DNA of 64,000 bases from Luteimonas saliphila (GTDB taxonomy: Bacteria > Pseudomonadota > Gammaproteobacteria > Xanthomonadales > Xanthomonadaceae): positions 87,900 to 151,899 of the forward strand of contig NZ_JAETWA010000026.1 of assembly GCF_016774335.1 (NCBI RefSeq), given 5' to 3'. Below the pieces are notes generated by a model. The model was not told the origin of the DNA. It was given only the letters and a program-made list of their open reading frames with translations, and did no database searches. Below, piece after piece: positions 8,387 to 16,522 of this stretch. Within the stretch, counting starts at the first letter, position 1; every line of letters begins with the position of its first letter. The position numbers and the translations under genes are program-made.

Positions 8387-9002
8387 CGGAAGTCAGCGTG
8401 GTCAGGTAGGGCTGCATGGCCTTCCAGACGCCCGCCTGCTGGGCGAACGTGGCGATGTCGGCGGGCGTGGCCTTGCGCTGGCGCAGCGTTTCCCGAAGCG
8501 CCTCGATCACCACGGCCTCGCCGACCGTGCGGCGATAGCGGAACAGATCGGCGATGGTCTTGGCGGCGCCGAAGATCGACACCGGGATGTCTTCGATGAG
8601 GTGGCGCTCGACGCCGACCGACAGCTGCTGGGCAGGGAAGCGGACGATCCGGACCGGGGGATAGGCGATGCGGGGGCGCCAGTCCTTCCTGTCCAGCGCC
8701 ACCCACACCCGGGCGGGCAGCTGGTCGGTCAGGCCGTGGAAAGCCAGCGCCGAGGTCAGGCAGACGACGCCTTTCGGGATCAGCTTGGCCACTTCCGCCA
8801 GCGTGTGCTGCTGGTCGAGGGCCGCGTCGGCGAGCTGGTACAGGCCTCGCGCCAGCCGCACGATGGCGCCGTCCCGTTCGAGCCGGGAGACGGTCGTGGC
8901 CATGACCCCGGCTTCGTCGAACTCGCGCAGACGCATCATTCCGCGGCGTTGCAGCAGCGACAGGGCGTGCTCGCGTTGGGTACTGGTCGGGGGGATGGGC
9001 AT
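8379..9002 (-). CDS. AbiEi-type antitoxin and autorepressor
   Basis: The 207-residue protein starts with a winged-helix domain: a recognition helix in TTVSRLERDGAIVRLARGLY leads into the AbiEi C-terminal domain (VCLTSALAFHGLT, FGAAKTIADLFRYR). AbiEi binds inverted repeats in its own promoter and represses the operon in known systems. Here a near-perfect 19-bp inverted repeat lies directly in front of the start codon (9004-9049), which fits autorepression. The ATG at 9002 has only a weak AAGG site inside the repeat. The gene overlaps abiEii by 8 bp. Confidence 0.92.
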   Translation of the reverse strand: MPIPPTSTQREHALSLLQRRGMMRLREFDEAGVMATTVSRLERDGAIVRLARGLYQLADAALDQQHTLAEVAKLIPKGVVCLTSALAFHGLTDQLPARVWVALDRKDWRPRIAYPPVRIVRFPAQQLSVGVERHLIEDIPVSIFGAAKTIADLFRYRRTVGEAVVIEALRETLRQRKATPADIATFAQQAGVWKAMQPYLTTLTSDG

Positions 9003-9003
9003 T

Positions 9004-9049
9004 GTTACAAAACCTTGGCTGAAATCAATATCAGCCGAGGTTTTATAAC
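9004..9049 (-). promoter_or_regulatory. AbiEi operator: long inverted repeat over the abiE promoter
   Basis: The left arm 9004-9022 (GTTACAAAACCTTGGCTGA) and right arm 9031-9049 are complementary at 17 of 19 positions, with an AT-rich 8-bp spacer. The repeat ends one base before the abiEi start codon. Possible -10 sequences (TATAAA type) lie within the right arm on the minus strand, so a bound repressor would block polymerase. Known AbiEi proteins bind paired inverted repeats in this position. Confidence 0.85.
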
Positions 9050-9098
9050 ACGTTTCAGCCCGGGGGACCGCTGCCGCTGGCTTCAGGGACAGGAAGCG

Positions 9099-9905
9099 TC
9101 AGCGGAATCCGAACTTCGGGCTGCCCCGGGGCGTGGTATCGGCCCCGCACAGCGCCATGACCCGCGCCAGGCATTGCCAGAATTCCTCGTAGTCGCGGTT
9201 TTGCATCCGATCGTCGGCCACCCAGAAGAACGGGACCGGGCGGTTCGCGTCGCCATGGGTATTGGCCACGACGATCTCGGGGGTGTGCAGCAACCGCATG
9301 CGGAGGAAATCGGAATAGAGCAGCTTCGTCGTCGCGTCCATGATCTCGGGCGACAGGTAGCTCGCGTAGATCTGCAGCGTCGTCGTGATCTCCGCCGACC
9401 CTTCCCTGGCGGCGCGCTCCAGCATGCTGAACCAGCGGATCTCCGCGAACGAGCCGTCGCCGTAGGGCGAGGCCGAGTTCAAGTCGAGCGCGGCAAGGAT
9501 CCTGCGGCGTTCCGGATTGAGTAGGTCCAGGGGTGATTCCGGCGCATCGCATTGCCGGCGCCAGATCGAGTCGTTGATGATCGGATGGACTGCGTGCTGA
9601 ACTCCTCTGAGCAGTTGGCCAGCGCCGATCGCGGCGATCTGTTCCCGGGTCTTCCTCTGCCTGGCTTGCTCACGCCTGTTGCGCGAAGTCACCAGCAGTG
9701 ACGTGACCAGGGCCAGGAATCCGATCGCCAGCACGCTCCAGCCGAATGGCGTGATCTTCGAAAGCCCGGACCCATCTGGCGCCCATTTGGGCGAACCGAT
9801 GACCGCGGCAACGGCGGCGAGGAAGGCCACGATGGGCGGCACGTAGTCGAGGAACCGATGGCGTTGCTTTTCTCGCATGGGTGTTTGGGTGTCGATGCCT
9901 GCCAT
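9099..9905 (-). CDS. Membrane-anchored protein of unknown function
   Basis: A 268-residue protein with two hydrophobic segments near the N-terminus (about residues 22-38 and 54-74), then a Lys/Arg/Gln-rich helix and a soluble domain of about 180 residues. The topology suggests a membrane anchor with a cytoplasmic C-terminal domain. The domain contains repeated aromatic-acidic motifs (WFSMLERAA, FFWVADDRM, DYEEFWQCL) but no catalytic pattern I recognise. It is the last gene of the DUF2971-unknown-HNH series, 52 bp behind the HNH gene. A role as the membrane component of a small defence cassette is possible but unproven. Confidence 0.6.
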   Translation of the reverse strand: MAGIDTQTPMREKQRHRFLDYVPPIVAFLAAVAAVIGSPKWAPDGSGLSKITPFGWSVLAIGFLALVTSLLVTSRNRREQARQRKTREQIAAIGAGQLLRGVQHAVHPIINDSIWRRQCDAPESPLDLLNPERRRILAALDLNSASPYGDGSFAEIRWFSMLERAAREGSAEITTTLQIYASYLSPEIMDATTKLLYSDFLRMRLLHTPEIVVANTHGDANRPVPFFWVADDRMQNRDYEEFWQCLARVMALCGADTTPRGSPKFGFR

Positions 9906-9957
9906 CTTGGATGCGATTGCGCCGGGCGACCAGGTCAGGAAAACACGGCGAAGGCGG

Positions 9958-10749
9958 CTAGAGCTTCCGCCAGCCCGTCGTCAGTAGTTCGTTCAACGAT
10001 GTTCCGGAGAACTCATGGACCTCGGCGCCCTGGAAATGCTGCTTGAGTGTCGCACCGGCATTCTCGCCAGAGAACACGAAGACGAGAAACAGCAGGACGG
10101 ACCGGGCGCGATAGACCACGAGCCAGTCCGTGGCGCTGAGTGGCTTGCGCCAGACGTGCACGCCGGGATCGAACGACTTGGTGTCTCCGAGAATGCCGCC
10201 GAAATCAACCGCATCCGTGGCCCCGGAGAAGGGAGCGGCATAGATTCGCCATGCCGGTGGTACCGCATGAAGGTCGCGCTTGATCAACAGCGCTGCCGCG
10301 CTCTTGGCAAGCACCGAGAACGCGACGTGCAACGCGTCTCGCATCGGATTGGTCTTCTGCTTTCCATTGAAGAACTCCGGCTTGCTCCAGGCGTCGTAGT
10401 CCTCCTCCCGGACATCCATGAACTTGAAGAACTCGATGTCCCGCTGGGTGAAGTTGGGGAGCTTGGAGGCGTCCAGGGCCTTGATCGTGATGTGCGGATG
10501 ATCCCGGTGCTGGAACTCGCCGTGGCCGTCTGCACCGACGAGGAACTCCAGAAGGTCGAGCGCCTTGGTGACATACGTCTCCGGGCCGAAACGGTTGTTG
10601 CAATCTGCATGCGTCGGCAGCTTGCCGCCGTAGTCGAACCCCTTCGCCTTCGGCTGGTCCCGGGTGATCAGCGAGACGGGAATGACATGGTCGCCGCTTG
10701 CCGGCTCGCTATCGATGGGCCGACCGCACAAGTAGCAGACTTCAGCCAT
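9958..10749 (-). CDS. HNH endonuclease domain protein
   Basis: The 263-residue protein begins with a compact HNH zinc-finger nuclease module: Cys5-x2-Cys8, the SGDH motif with catalytic His21, and HADCNN (Cys50, Asn51) as the second metal-binding and helix part. The rest (200 residues) has no known family, although it contains a segment like a small beta domain near the C-terminus (LVVYRARSVLLFLVFVF). The ATG at 10749 was chosen because the CYLCG finger follows at once. The gene overlaps the upstream 228-residue gene by 8 bp, so the two are translationally coupled. Confidence 0.78.
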   Translation of the reverse strand: MAEVCYLCGRPIDSEPASGDHVIPVSLITRDQPKAKGFDYGGKLPTHADCNNRFGPETYVTKALDLLEFLVGADGHGEFQHRDHPHITIKALDASKLPNFTQRDIEFFKFMDVREEDYDAWSKPEFFNGKQKTNPMRDALHVAFSVLAKSAAALLIKRDLHAVPPAWRIYAAPFSGATDAVDFGGILGDTKSFDPGVHVWRKPLSATDWLVVYRARSVLLFLVFVFSGENAGATLKQHFQGAEVHEFSGTSLNELLTTGWRKL

Positions 10750-11428
10750 TGCGCCTCCCGGGAAAGAACAGATCGCGGCCCGGCAGCTGGATCCTGTCGA
10801 GGACGTCCACCCACCAGGGCACGAGGTCGGCCAGCATGGTGTCGACAGCGCCCCGGCCTTCGATGCCCTCACCGTTCTGTACGACATGGGTGACGACGCC
10901 CAGCTTCGTGGTTCCATCGGGTTGCTCCATCACGAGATCCCCGACAAGGATCTTGAAGTCACTTTGCGGCTCGATCAGGTGAAAGTGCTTGTTGGCATTG
11001 CATATCTGGTGGCACATGTTGATCGACTTGTTGATGCCACGGATCGAACGCAGGAAATCCTTGTCGGTATCGGTGCGGAGTCCCGGGAAGACCTCCCGGG
11101 ATCGCTCGATGAGCGCGCTGTCGTTCCGGATCGAGTGATAGAGCCAATCAACCAGGGCGATATTGGTCGAGGCAGCATTGACCGCGGCGTAGAGCTTCGC
11201 ATCCTGCACGTGCAACACGTCGACGGGCCGAGTGCCCGATTGGATGTGGGCCGGGATCGCCTTGAGAAGCTCAACCTCCCAGCACAGCTTCCGCAGCACC
11301 TGCCAGATGTTGGTCAAGCCTAGCGTGCGGTCGCTGGCATCCCTGGGCGTCTTGCGCCCCGCACCCTTGGGCTGCGCCTTCGGTCCGCTGGATCCGCCCT
11401 GATTGGATTCTTGATCGTGTGTCATCAC
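10742..11428 (-). CDS. Unknown helical protein coupled to an HNH nuclease
   Basis: A 228-residue soluble protein without a recognised family. The first 35 residues are polar and low-complexity (Gln, Gly, Ser, Lys), and the middle is helical. The segment INMCHQICNANKHFHLI near residue 142 resembles the NxxKH signature of some HEPN-like uncharacterised cargo proteins. The end is amphipathic. It starts 2 bp after the DUF2971 stop and overlaps the HNH gene by 8 bp. The three genes therefore form a tight operon, and it probably acts together with the nuclease. Confidence 0.6.
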   Translation of the reverse strand: MMTHDQESNQGGSSGPKAQPKGAGRKTPRDASDRTLGLTNIWQVLRKLCWEVELLKAIPAHIQSGTRPVDVLHVQDAKLYAAVNAASTNIALVDWLYHSIRNDSALIERSREVFPGLRTDTDKDFLRSIRGINKSINMCHQICNANKHFHLIEPQSDFKILVGDLVMEQPDGTTKLGVVTHVVQNGEGIEGRGAVDTMLADLVPWWVDVLDRIQLPGRDLFFPGRRNG

Positions 11429-11430
11429 GG

Positions 11431-12363
11431 CTACTGGAAGTAAGGCGGCCCTTCGTCCGGCTCGGGCGCCACCAGCGGGATGGCGCCTGGCGGCAGCACG
11501 GGTGCCATCTCGCGGCCGAAGATCAGCGCCGCGGAGGGGCGAACCCCGGTTTGAACCACCTCGTCGGTATCAATCTCGTCCCGGTAGAGATCGAAGGTGC
11601 GGGGATGGAAACGGACACGGTAGAACGCCAATCTTGGCGTCACGTCGCAAAGGGTCTTGACGATGGCGGTCTCGATTGCGGCTGAGCAGCGTTGTCCGAA
11701 ATAGATGCCCGTCAACTCCAGCGGCGCGCCGTGCGATCCGGGGCATTTGCCGAGGATTCGCCATTCACTTTCGTAGCGCCATGCTTCGGCTTTCGACAGG
11801 AAGGCCAGCTCGAGCACCTTCTGGCGTGCACCGCGCAGGTTTTTCACTTTCCAGTCGAACAACGCGCTCAGCGCGATGGCGCGGTCGGCGTCGTAGCGGA
11901 CCTGCAGCAGATTGCGTGCGGCGTGGTCGTGGGTCGAATACTCCAGGCACAGACCCTCGTGGTTGTGTGCGTAGTGACTCCACATCAAAGGGCAGTTCCA
12001 CTTCTCGGCCAGGGAGAAGACGCCTCGCTGTCCGATCTCGTGCAGGAGCAGCCGTTCGATTTCGGAGTCGATCAGCCTGGTGAAACGCGCGGCGGCCTTG
12101 TCCGATTCGTTCTCTTCCCGCGCCAGATAGTCGAACTCGGCGAGGACTTGCTCCGGATCCTGCTTCGGCTTGTGTTCCTTGAGCAAGGCTGCCAGAAGCA
12201 GCTTCTTGTCGGAAAGTGACAGGTCGTCCTCAATGCTCGGCTTGGAATCCAGCGGATCGTTGAACGAGTTGGGACTGGCAAAGTAGGTCGCCGAACCACA
12301 GAGCTCCTCCAGCAGGAAATTGCTGAAGGCCTTGTACTTGTAAAGAAAAGATGGAATGGCCAT
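11431..12363 (-). CDS. DUF2971 domain protein
   Basis: The 310-residue protein carries the DUF2971 pattern: LYKYKAF at the start, YFASPNSFNDPLDS near residue 28, WNCPLMWSHYAHNHEGLCLEY near residue 124, and the later EAWRYESEWRIL motif near residue 195. These are the conserved residues of a family widespread in bacterial accessory DNA and of unknown activity. It opens the three-gene operon with the unknown helical protein and the HNH nuclease. The base composition is lower in GC than the transfer genes, which fits recent acquisition. Confidence 0.82.
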   Translation of the reverse strand: MAIPSFLYKYKAFSNFLLEELCGSATYFASPNSFNDPLDSKPSIEDDLSLSDKKLLLAALLKEHKPKQDPEQVLAEFDYLAREENESDKAAARFTRLIDSEIERLLLHEIGQRGVFSLAEKWNCPLMWSHYAHNHEGLCLEYSTHDHAARNLLQVRYDADRAIALSALFDWKVKNLRGARQKVLELAFLSKAEAWRYESEWRILGKCPGSHGAPLELTGIYFGQRCSAAIETAIVKTLCDVTPRLAFYRVRFHPRTFDLYRDEIDTDEVVQTGVRPSAALIFGREMAPVLPPGAIPLVAPEPDEGPPYFQ

Positions 12364-12997
12364 CGGATCCGTCTGGTCGGGAAGAGTGCGCCCTCCGTCT
12401 CGCCGATACTAGCCGGTCTCGCATACTCGAAGCTTCCGGCGCCCCGTTCCGAGCCATGGAATGCCGCCGGCAAGGCGGGCACAGCGATTATCCTCAACGA
12501 GAATCCCGCGACCGTGTATCGAGTGCGCCGAGCAGTGAAGTCATGTCGAGTAGACGGCTGGCGATCAGGTGCTTGACCCCGTCGACCCGCTCCCACTTGT
12601 CATCCGCGGCGAGCAGGCGGGAGCCGACCAGTTCCCGGCGCTGGCGTTCGGCCAGATCGCGCCAGACCACGACGCCGATGGGGATGCCTATGCGTCTTTG
12701 GGGGTGTCGTTAGGTGACTTCCCTGCCTCAGGAACTGATGTCGACGCATCGTTGAGAACCGAAGGAGTTTTGCTCGCAAAGAGCTGATCATCCCTTCGAG
12801 ATTTCCGGGTTTGACACAGCAGTGCCTTGACGGGTCACTCCGCCCAGGTCTATGCCGAGTACAGGCAGTTCATCCGTGCCACCGGTTCGGATATCCCCAT
12901 CGCCCGCCGGATTTTGAAGGTCAGGGATATCAGGCTATTGTTGGGGTTTTGCTAACCCTCTGCACCGTGGCGCGACGAGTCTTCGCGGGAGACGATC
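12364..12997. other. Gene-poor gap with remnants
   Basis: This 634-bp stretch holds no intact gene. A dnaE2 3' remnant lies on the minus strand at 12494-12690. On the plus strand 12828-12955 there is an open segment with protein-like composition (VYAEYRQFI, IPIARRILKV) that ends in a stop and has no credible start. It is probably another gene remnant of unknown origin. Confidence 0.55.
12494..12690 (-). pseudogene. dnaE2: 3' remnant of error-prone DNA polymerase dnaE2
   Basis: One minus-strand frame encodes [20 protein letters not shown], then [20 protein letters not shown], then [20 protein letters not shown] and a stop after RDSR. This matches the extreme C-terminus of DnaE2, the damage-inducible polymerase of the imuA-imuB-dnaE2 cassette, where the 'GSRLL..W.R..G..HL.A.RL.D...LL..L..RSRDF' block is highly conserved. 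No upstream part of the gene is present, so this is a fragment of about 65 codons. It suggests that a mutagenesis cassette was once part of this element or arrived by recombination. Confidence 0.8.
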
Positions 12998-14485
12998 ATG
13001 TTGAAGTTTACCGAAGAGGAGATCGAGGAAGTCCGGGAATACTTTGAATGGCAGGCGCCCGACCTTGAAGTGATCTTCATGCAGAAAGTTCACTCGGAAG
13101 CCGTTCTGAATACCCGTCACGACGTGTGGGACATCCACACCGACAAGGATCGCTGGTGGGTAATAACAGGCGGCACAAACCTCTATTCGCAGGAGCAGTT
13201 CCCGAACGTGGATCTCGCCCTGACCTTCCACATTGGCCTGATGCTCCGCATCCCGCGTTCGGAGAAACAACAGGAAGACGATCTACGCATCCTCCCGTTC
13301 GGCCCCGTCTTCGAGAAAATGGAAGAAGCCGGCACCGCCGTGACGAATGCGCATGATCTGGCGGCCTATCAGGCCGTAGGCGTCCGCTCTCGTGAGACGC
13401 TTCTCGAGTTGATCGGCGTCGCACAGGACGCGGCAATATGGACGGACAAACCGCCACAACGGGCGAACTTCCGCGCGTGGACAGAGATCATCTGCAACGA
13501 TCTTCTGCCGGGCGACACCAACAAAGAGCGTCGCGGGGCGCTCAAGGGTGCGCTTGAGTCCGCATGGACATTTTCAAACTGGCTGACGCATTCAAAGTCG
13601 GCCACCTGGATTGATGCCGAGATGGCGCACTCGTTGATCCAACACGCTATCGGCATGGCGACGTCATTGATCGTTCGCGAATTGCGCGGGGTGCCTGGCG
13701 AATGCCCCGACTGCGGTTCACCGCGTCTCGAACCCGAACATGGCGAGAACACGGAGTCGGCGGGTGTACTCTGGGAACGACCGCGCTGCGCCGACTGCGG
13801 ATGGGCCGGCAGGCCTGTTCCAATCCTTGACCTCGAGAATGGACAGCCAATCATCACACGCGAAGGCGAAGAAGCCGACGAGTGCAGCATAATGGCAGTC
13901 CCGCTACGGACGATCCTGAAACCGGGAAATCCCGCGATCGAGCCGCTGAAGAACACGAGAACCGGGGTTCCGGAGCACGTCGTCTATTTTGCCTACGGGT
14001 CCAACATGTCGACCGCCCGGCTACGCAAACGCATGCCGAGCTGCAAACCCCTCGGCATCGCTACCTTGCCGGGCCATGCGCTTCGTTTTCATAAGCGCAG
14101 CGTGGACAAATCCGGGAAGTGCAACGCATTGGCCACTGGTGACGACAATAGCGTGATGGGAGTCTTGTTCAGCTTCGATCCTGTCGAACGTGCAGCACTG
14201 GACAAGGCCGAAGGTGTGGGACGCGGCTACGAGCACGCGACGGTCACGGTCATTAACGACAAAGGGCGCAGGCGAAAGGTCCTTACTTATCTCGCCACCT
14301 CCGACCACATCGACGACAGCCTCAAACCCTATGGCTGGTACAAGGACTTTGTCCTTGCAGGCGGCAGGGAACACGGCCTGTCACCTGAGTATATTGACTA
14401 CATCCAGTCGGTTGAGGCGATCGAAGATCCCGACAAGACAAGGGACGATAAGCAGAGGGCTACGCTCGGAAGTCTCGAGCGGTAA
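12998..14485 (+). CDS. Fusion: unknown helical domain + zinc ribbon + gamma-glutamylcyclotransferase-like domain
   Basis: The 495-residue protein has three parts. Residues 1-230 are unknown and helical, with an NWLTHSKSATW segment near 193. Residues about 236-268 form a zinc ribbon with two CxxC pairs (CPDC, CADC). Residues about 325-450 form a GGCT-like fold: VYFAYGSNMS at 327 is the substrate loop, and AEGVGRGYEH near 404 carries the Glu that acts as general base in gamma-glutamylcyclotransferases. The ATG has a GGGAG site. The architecture is unusual because GGCT enzymes normally stand alone. The N-terminal part could be a sensor or nucleic-acid-binding module, but the substrate is unknown. 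Confidence 0.7.
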   Translation: MLKFTEEEIEEVREYFEWQAPDLEVIFMQKVHSEAVLNTRHDVWDIHTDKDRWWVITGGTNLYSQEQFPNVDLALTFHIGLMLRIPRSEKQQEDDLRILPFGPVFEKMEEAGTAVTNAHDLAAYQAVGVRSRETLLELIGVAQDAAIWTDKPPQRANFRAWTEIICNDLLPGDTNKERRGALKGALESAWTFSNWLTHSKSATWIDAEMAHSLIQHAIGMATSLIVRELRGVPGECPDCGSPRLEPEHGENTESAGVLWERPRCADCGWAGRPVPILDLENGQPIITREGEEADECSIMAVPLRTILKPGNPAIEPLKNTRTGVPEHVVYFAYGSNMSTARLRKRMPSCKPLGIATLPGHALRFHKRSVDKSGKCNALATGDDNSVMGVLFSFDPVERAALDKAEGVGRGYEHATVTVINDKGRRRKVLTYLATSDHIDDSLKPYGWYKDFVLAGGREHGLSPEYIDYIQSVEAIEDPDKTRDDKQRATLGSLER

Positions 14486-14936
14486 GACGACGATGTCGGC
14501 GCGAGTTCTCGGTCCAGACGGCAGATCCGATGCGCGTTGCTGGCCGAAAGCCGACTTCGCCAGTTGCGCCCGCAGGTGCCTTCGAGCAGGTGGGTGAGTA
14601 CAGTCAGAACCGAGCGCGGCGAAGTGTTGGGTCCTATGGGTCCCGGCGTGCCGCCTTCGGGCTCGCGGGCGGCACCCCGTGCCTCCGAGGAGTCACGGCC
14701 ATTCGGCTTTGATCCCTTGACGTCTGCGGTCCTGCGGACCTGCGCGCTCCGCTTGCGGGTCGGTGGGTTGAGGGGGGCGGTCTTGCGGTCCGGCCAGGGT
14801 GTCATGCCGGTCTTCGCCCTCAAGGGCGGCGCGTGCTGTGCACGCTTGCGGCCTGCGGCCGTCTGCGACCCTTGACCGCTGTGCTGCGGCATGCGGGCCG
14901 GGGCCGGGCAATCCCGCCCGGTACCGGAGCAGGCTC
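14486..14936 (+). other. Highly structured non-coding region upstream of radC
   Basis: No credible gene is found here. Four short dyads occur within about 135 bases: 14728-14740 (GGTCC-TGC-GGACC), 14816-14827 (GCCCT-CA-AGGGC), 14832-14844 (CGTGC-TGT-GCACG) and 14849-14861 (CGGCC-TGC-GGCCG). The phrase CCTTGAC occurs at both ends of this part (about 14715 and 14870). The density of hairpins suggests a structured RNA or a single-strand DNA function such as an initiation site, but no known family is recognised. Confidence 0.45.
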
Positions 14937-15437
14937 ATGTCGTTTTCTTCCTTCGATTCTCCGCTGTTTGTTCGCGACAGTAAGCGTCGCTATCAGCTCG
15001 CGAATGCGGACCAGATCCTCGAGGCCGCGCGACGCATGGTCGACCAACGCATGCAACGTGGGACGTCGTTTCTGGATCCGTCGATTGCGCGAGGATTCTT
15101 CCGCGATAAGCTCGCAGGACTTGAACGAGAAGTGTTCGTCGCGGCGTTCCTCGACACGAGACATAGACTTGTTCACTACGCCGAACTGTTCCAAGGCACC
15201 ATCGACGGCGCGGAGGTGCATCCGCGCGTCATCGTACGCGAGGCGCTCATGTGCAATTCGGCCGCCATTCTGGCATCACACAATCATCCCAGTGGCAATC
15301 CCGAACCCAGCGCGGCGGATCGTGCGGTCACCGCGCGACTCAAGCAGGCGTTGGCGTTGGTCGACATTCGATTGCTGGACCACATCATTGTCGGTGGGAA
15401 CGCGACCCTGTCCCTGGCCGAGCGCGGCTGGGTTTGA
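14937..15437 (+). CDS. radC: RadC family (JAB domain) protein
   Basis: The 166-residue protein is a standard RadC/MPN domain with the zinc-metalloprotease JAMM signature: REALMCNSAAILASHNHPSG supplies the His-x-His and the following Ser, with the conserved Asp in EPSAADRAVT. Upstream residues contain EVFVAAFLDTRHRL, the usual second beta strand. The N-terminal helix-hairpin-helix of chromosomal RadC is absent, as is usual for ICE-borne copies. The ATG at 14937 follows the structured region. RadC homologues are a common component of Tn4371-like elements; their biochemical role is not settled. Confidence 0.92.
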   Translation: MSFSSFDSPLFVRDSKRRYQLANADQILEAARRMVDQRMQRGTSFLDPSIARGFFRDKLAGLEREVFVAAFLDTRHRLVHYAELFQGTIDGAEVHPRVIVREALMCNSAAILASHNHPSGNPEPSAADRAVTARLKQALALVDIRLLDHIIVGGNATLSLAERGWV

Positions 15438-15580
15438 TGAGTTCGGCGACGACGGGAGGGCGGAAGCTCTCCCGTTTTCCTGCGCTTCGGCGGCACGGCA
15501 CGCCCCGTCTTGCGCGGAAGCGTTCGCTGTCCGTACCGAGGCGTGACGTGCCGCTGACCCGTCCGTGGGAAAATCGGCAA

Positions 15581-16429
15581 ATGGCATGGATAGGGGAAGA
15601 AAGACAAGTGATTCACCACTACACAAGCGTCGCCGCGCTCGCGGCCATCCTCCATTCCGGTCGTTTGCGCTTTACCAGACTCGACAGGTTCGACGACGTA
15701 CTGGAGGCCCAGACAGTGGCCGGGATCGACTTCGGAGCGCAGTTGTTCGCCAGTTGCTGGGTCAAGCAGGACGCGGAAGACATCGCGCAATGGAGCATGT
15801 ACGGCGATACCAAGCAGGGTGTCCGCATCTCTCTCCCAGACGATCCGTTTGCGTGGCAACTGCTGAATGCATTTCACCAAGTGCCCGGCACCAACGCAAA
15901 ATGGCACTTCGACAACGCCGAAGCGCCATTCCCACTGGATGAAGTGTTCGGCGACGGCTACTTGCTTCTTCCCGTCATTGACCGCAGCCGTTTTCTCAAA
16001 GAAGTGTTGTACGTAGATGACGTCGTCCAGGCGTATCGACGGCATGTCCGCCACGACGGGGAAACGATCGTGATCGACGGCTATCCGACGGAGCTTGCGC
16101 GATACAAGTGGAACAGATGGGCGTTCCAGCGGGAGCATCGTTTCGTGCTGACCACTGTGCGCGGTCCACGCAGAACCGAAGACCCAGCTGAGTACGGAGA
16201 GTGCTACCACGAGCTGGTGCGCGATCCACTGTGGCACCGGCAGGGCGCATTGTCGCCATACATCGACTTGAAGTTCGCGCCCAGTGCGTTGCAAGACATG
16301 ATTGTTACCATCGGCCCGCTGTGTTCGGATGCCGGTCGTGAGGAAGTTGGTCGGTTATGCGCCCGCTATGCCCCATGTGCGCGGATCAGGATGAGCGAAC
16401 TCCAGGGCAAGATTCGCCCGAAGGCGTAG
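15581..16429 (+). CDS. DUF2971-like protein
   Basis: A 282-residue protein with the family marks: IHHYTSVAALAAILHSGRL near the start, RLDRFDDVLEA, ASCWVKQDAEDIAQWSMYGD near residue 65, and RWAFQREHRFVL near residue 178. It is clearly distinct in sequence from the DUF2971 protein at 11431-12363. It starts 144 bp after radC, with a GGAAAA site. The activity is unknown. Its presence in the accessory zone fits the wide occurrence of this family among defence and cargo genes, but nothing shows what it senses or modifies. Confidence 0.72.
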   Translation: MAWIGEERQVIHHYTSVAALAAILHSGRLRFTRLDRFDDVLEAQTVAGIDFGAQLFASCWVKQDAEDIAQWSMYGDTKQGVRISLPDDPFAWQLLNAFHQVPGTNAKWHFDNAEAPFPLDEVFGDGYLLLPVIDRSRFLKEVLYVDDVVQAYRRHVRHDGETIVIDGYPTELARYKWNRWAFQREHRFVLTTVRGPRRTEDPAEYGECYHELVRDPLWHRQGALSPYIDLKFAPSALQDMIVTIGPLCSDAGREEVGRLCARYAPCARIRMSELQGKIRPKA

Positions 16430-16522
16430 GCGCTTGCCGTCGAGCGGGGAACGCGCGGTAGGCTGCATTACCACGTCGCAAGCGCGCGCGAGAAGTTGGT
16501 GCGCCAGAACATGAAGTGCCGC

